A stretch of DNA of 7,512 nucleotides from Treponema sp. Lineage in GTDB: Bacteria; Spirochaetota; Spirochaetia; Treponematales; Breznakiellaceae. The stretch lies in the NCBI GenBank assembly GCA_031275535.1, contig JAISOR010000248.1, positions 1 to 7,512 of the forward strand, written 5' to 3'. Below the pieces are notes generated by a model that saw only the letters and a list, made by a program, of their open reading frames with translations, was not told the origin of the DNA and searched no databases. The position numbers and the translations under genes were made by a program. Shown here in pieces: positions 7,389 through 7,512 of the stretch (positions within the stretch are counted from its first letter, which is position 1; every line of letters starts with the position of its first letter).

Positions 7389-7512
7389 ATGGCATTTACT
7401 CTTTATCCGAGATACATTACGGTAGCTTACACCGGTACGGTGAGAGAATTACTTGGGGTCCGGCCTGATGCCTTATTCGGAACAGCGGATTTTACGGGGC
7501 CTAAAGAACCCG
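7389..7512 (+). CDS. Possible partial gene of unknown function, divergent from the operon
   Basis: An ATG at 7389 opens a frame of 41 codons with no stop up to the window edge. The product starts MAFTLYPRYITVAYTGTVRE and has a protein-like composition; I do not recognise it. AAAGG lies 7 bases upstream as a possible ribosome binding site. The best competitor is a minus-strand frame entering from the right edge and stopping at 7427-7429, which would be the end of another gene. The plus-strand reading is preferred because it has a start, a plausible ribosome binding site and the longer open frame, but 41 codons can be open by chance. Confidence 0.4.
   Translation, partial: MAFTLYPRYITVAYTGTVRELLGVRPDALFGTADFTGPKEP

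Overview
The window holds a complete F-type (F1Fo) ATP synthase operon on the minus strand. Its transcription order is: a 171-residue uncharacterised protein, atpB (a), atpE (c), atpF (b), atpH (delta), atpA (alpha), atpG (gamma), atpD (beta), atpC (epsilon). This is the canonical bacterial order a-c-b-delta-alpha-gamma-beta-epsilon with no subunit missing. Genes overlap or lie 1 to 16 bases apart, except for a 67-base atpB-atpE gap that carries a strong ribosome binding site for the multi-copy c subunit. The usual small membrane protein AtpI (or AtpZ) is absent; a soluble, all-helical protein resembling the N-terminal domain of RsbR-type stress regulators occupies that position.

Layout from left to right: positions 1-77 are the 5' end of a minus-strand queH-like gene (epoxyqueuosine reductase). 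Positions 78-333 are non-coding and contain a promoter with an overlapping dyad for queH, a large 18-bp-stem inverted repeat, a plus-strand promoter candidate and a hairpin terminator behind atpC. Positions 334-6800 are the eight ATP synthase genes. Positions 6812-7327 are the uncharacterised lead gene. Positions 7328-7388 are a short, probably divergent intergenic region with a promoter and a dyad. Positions 7389-7512 may be the start of a plus-strand gene that runs off the window.

The a, c and b subunits form the membrane Fo motor, delta and b form the stator, and alpha3-beta3-gamma-epsilon form the F1 head. The c subunit keeps the ion-binding glutamate but lacks the Gln and Ser ligands of sodium-type rings, so the enzyme is probably proton-coupled. 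The epsilon subunit has an I(L)DxxRA-type ATP-binding motif. The beta subunit is unusual: it carries a roughly 33-residue insert with three near-identical six-residue repeats, encoded by three 18-bp tandem DNA repeats, in the N-terminal crown domain.

The organism is a bacterium of medium to fairly high GC content whose coding strand is rich in CGG, GGG and CCC codons. QueH instead of the cobalamin enzyme QueG fits many anaerobic or oxygen-sensitive lineages. A spirochaete is possible but this is only an impression; the taxon cannot be fixed from this sequence alone. A recurrent signal is that the two genes with likely promoters in the window both have TATACT ending exactly 6 bases before ATG, as expected for leaderless mRNAs.
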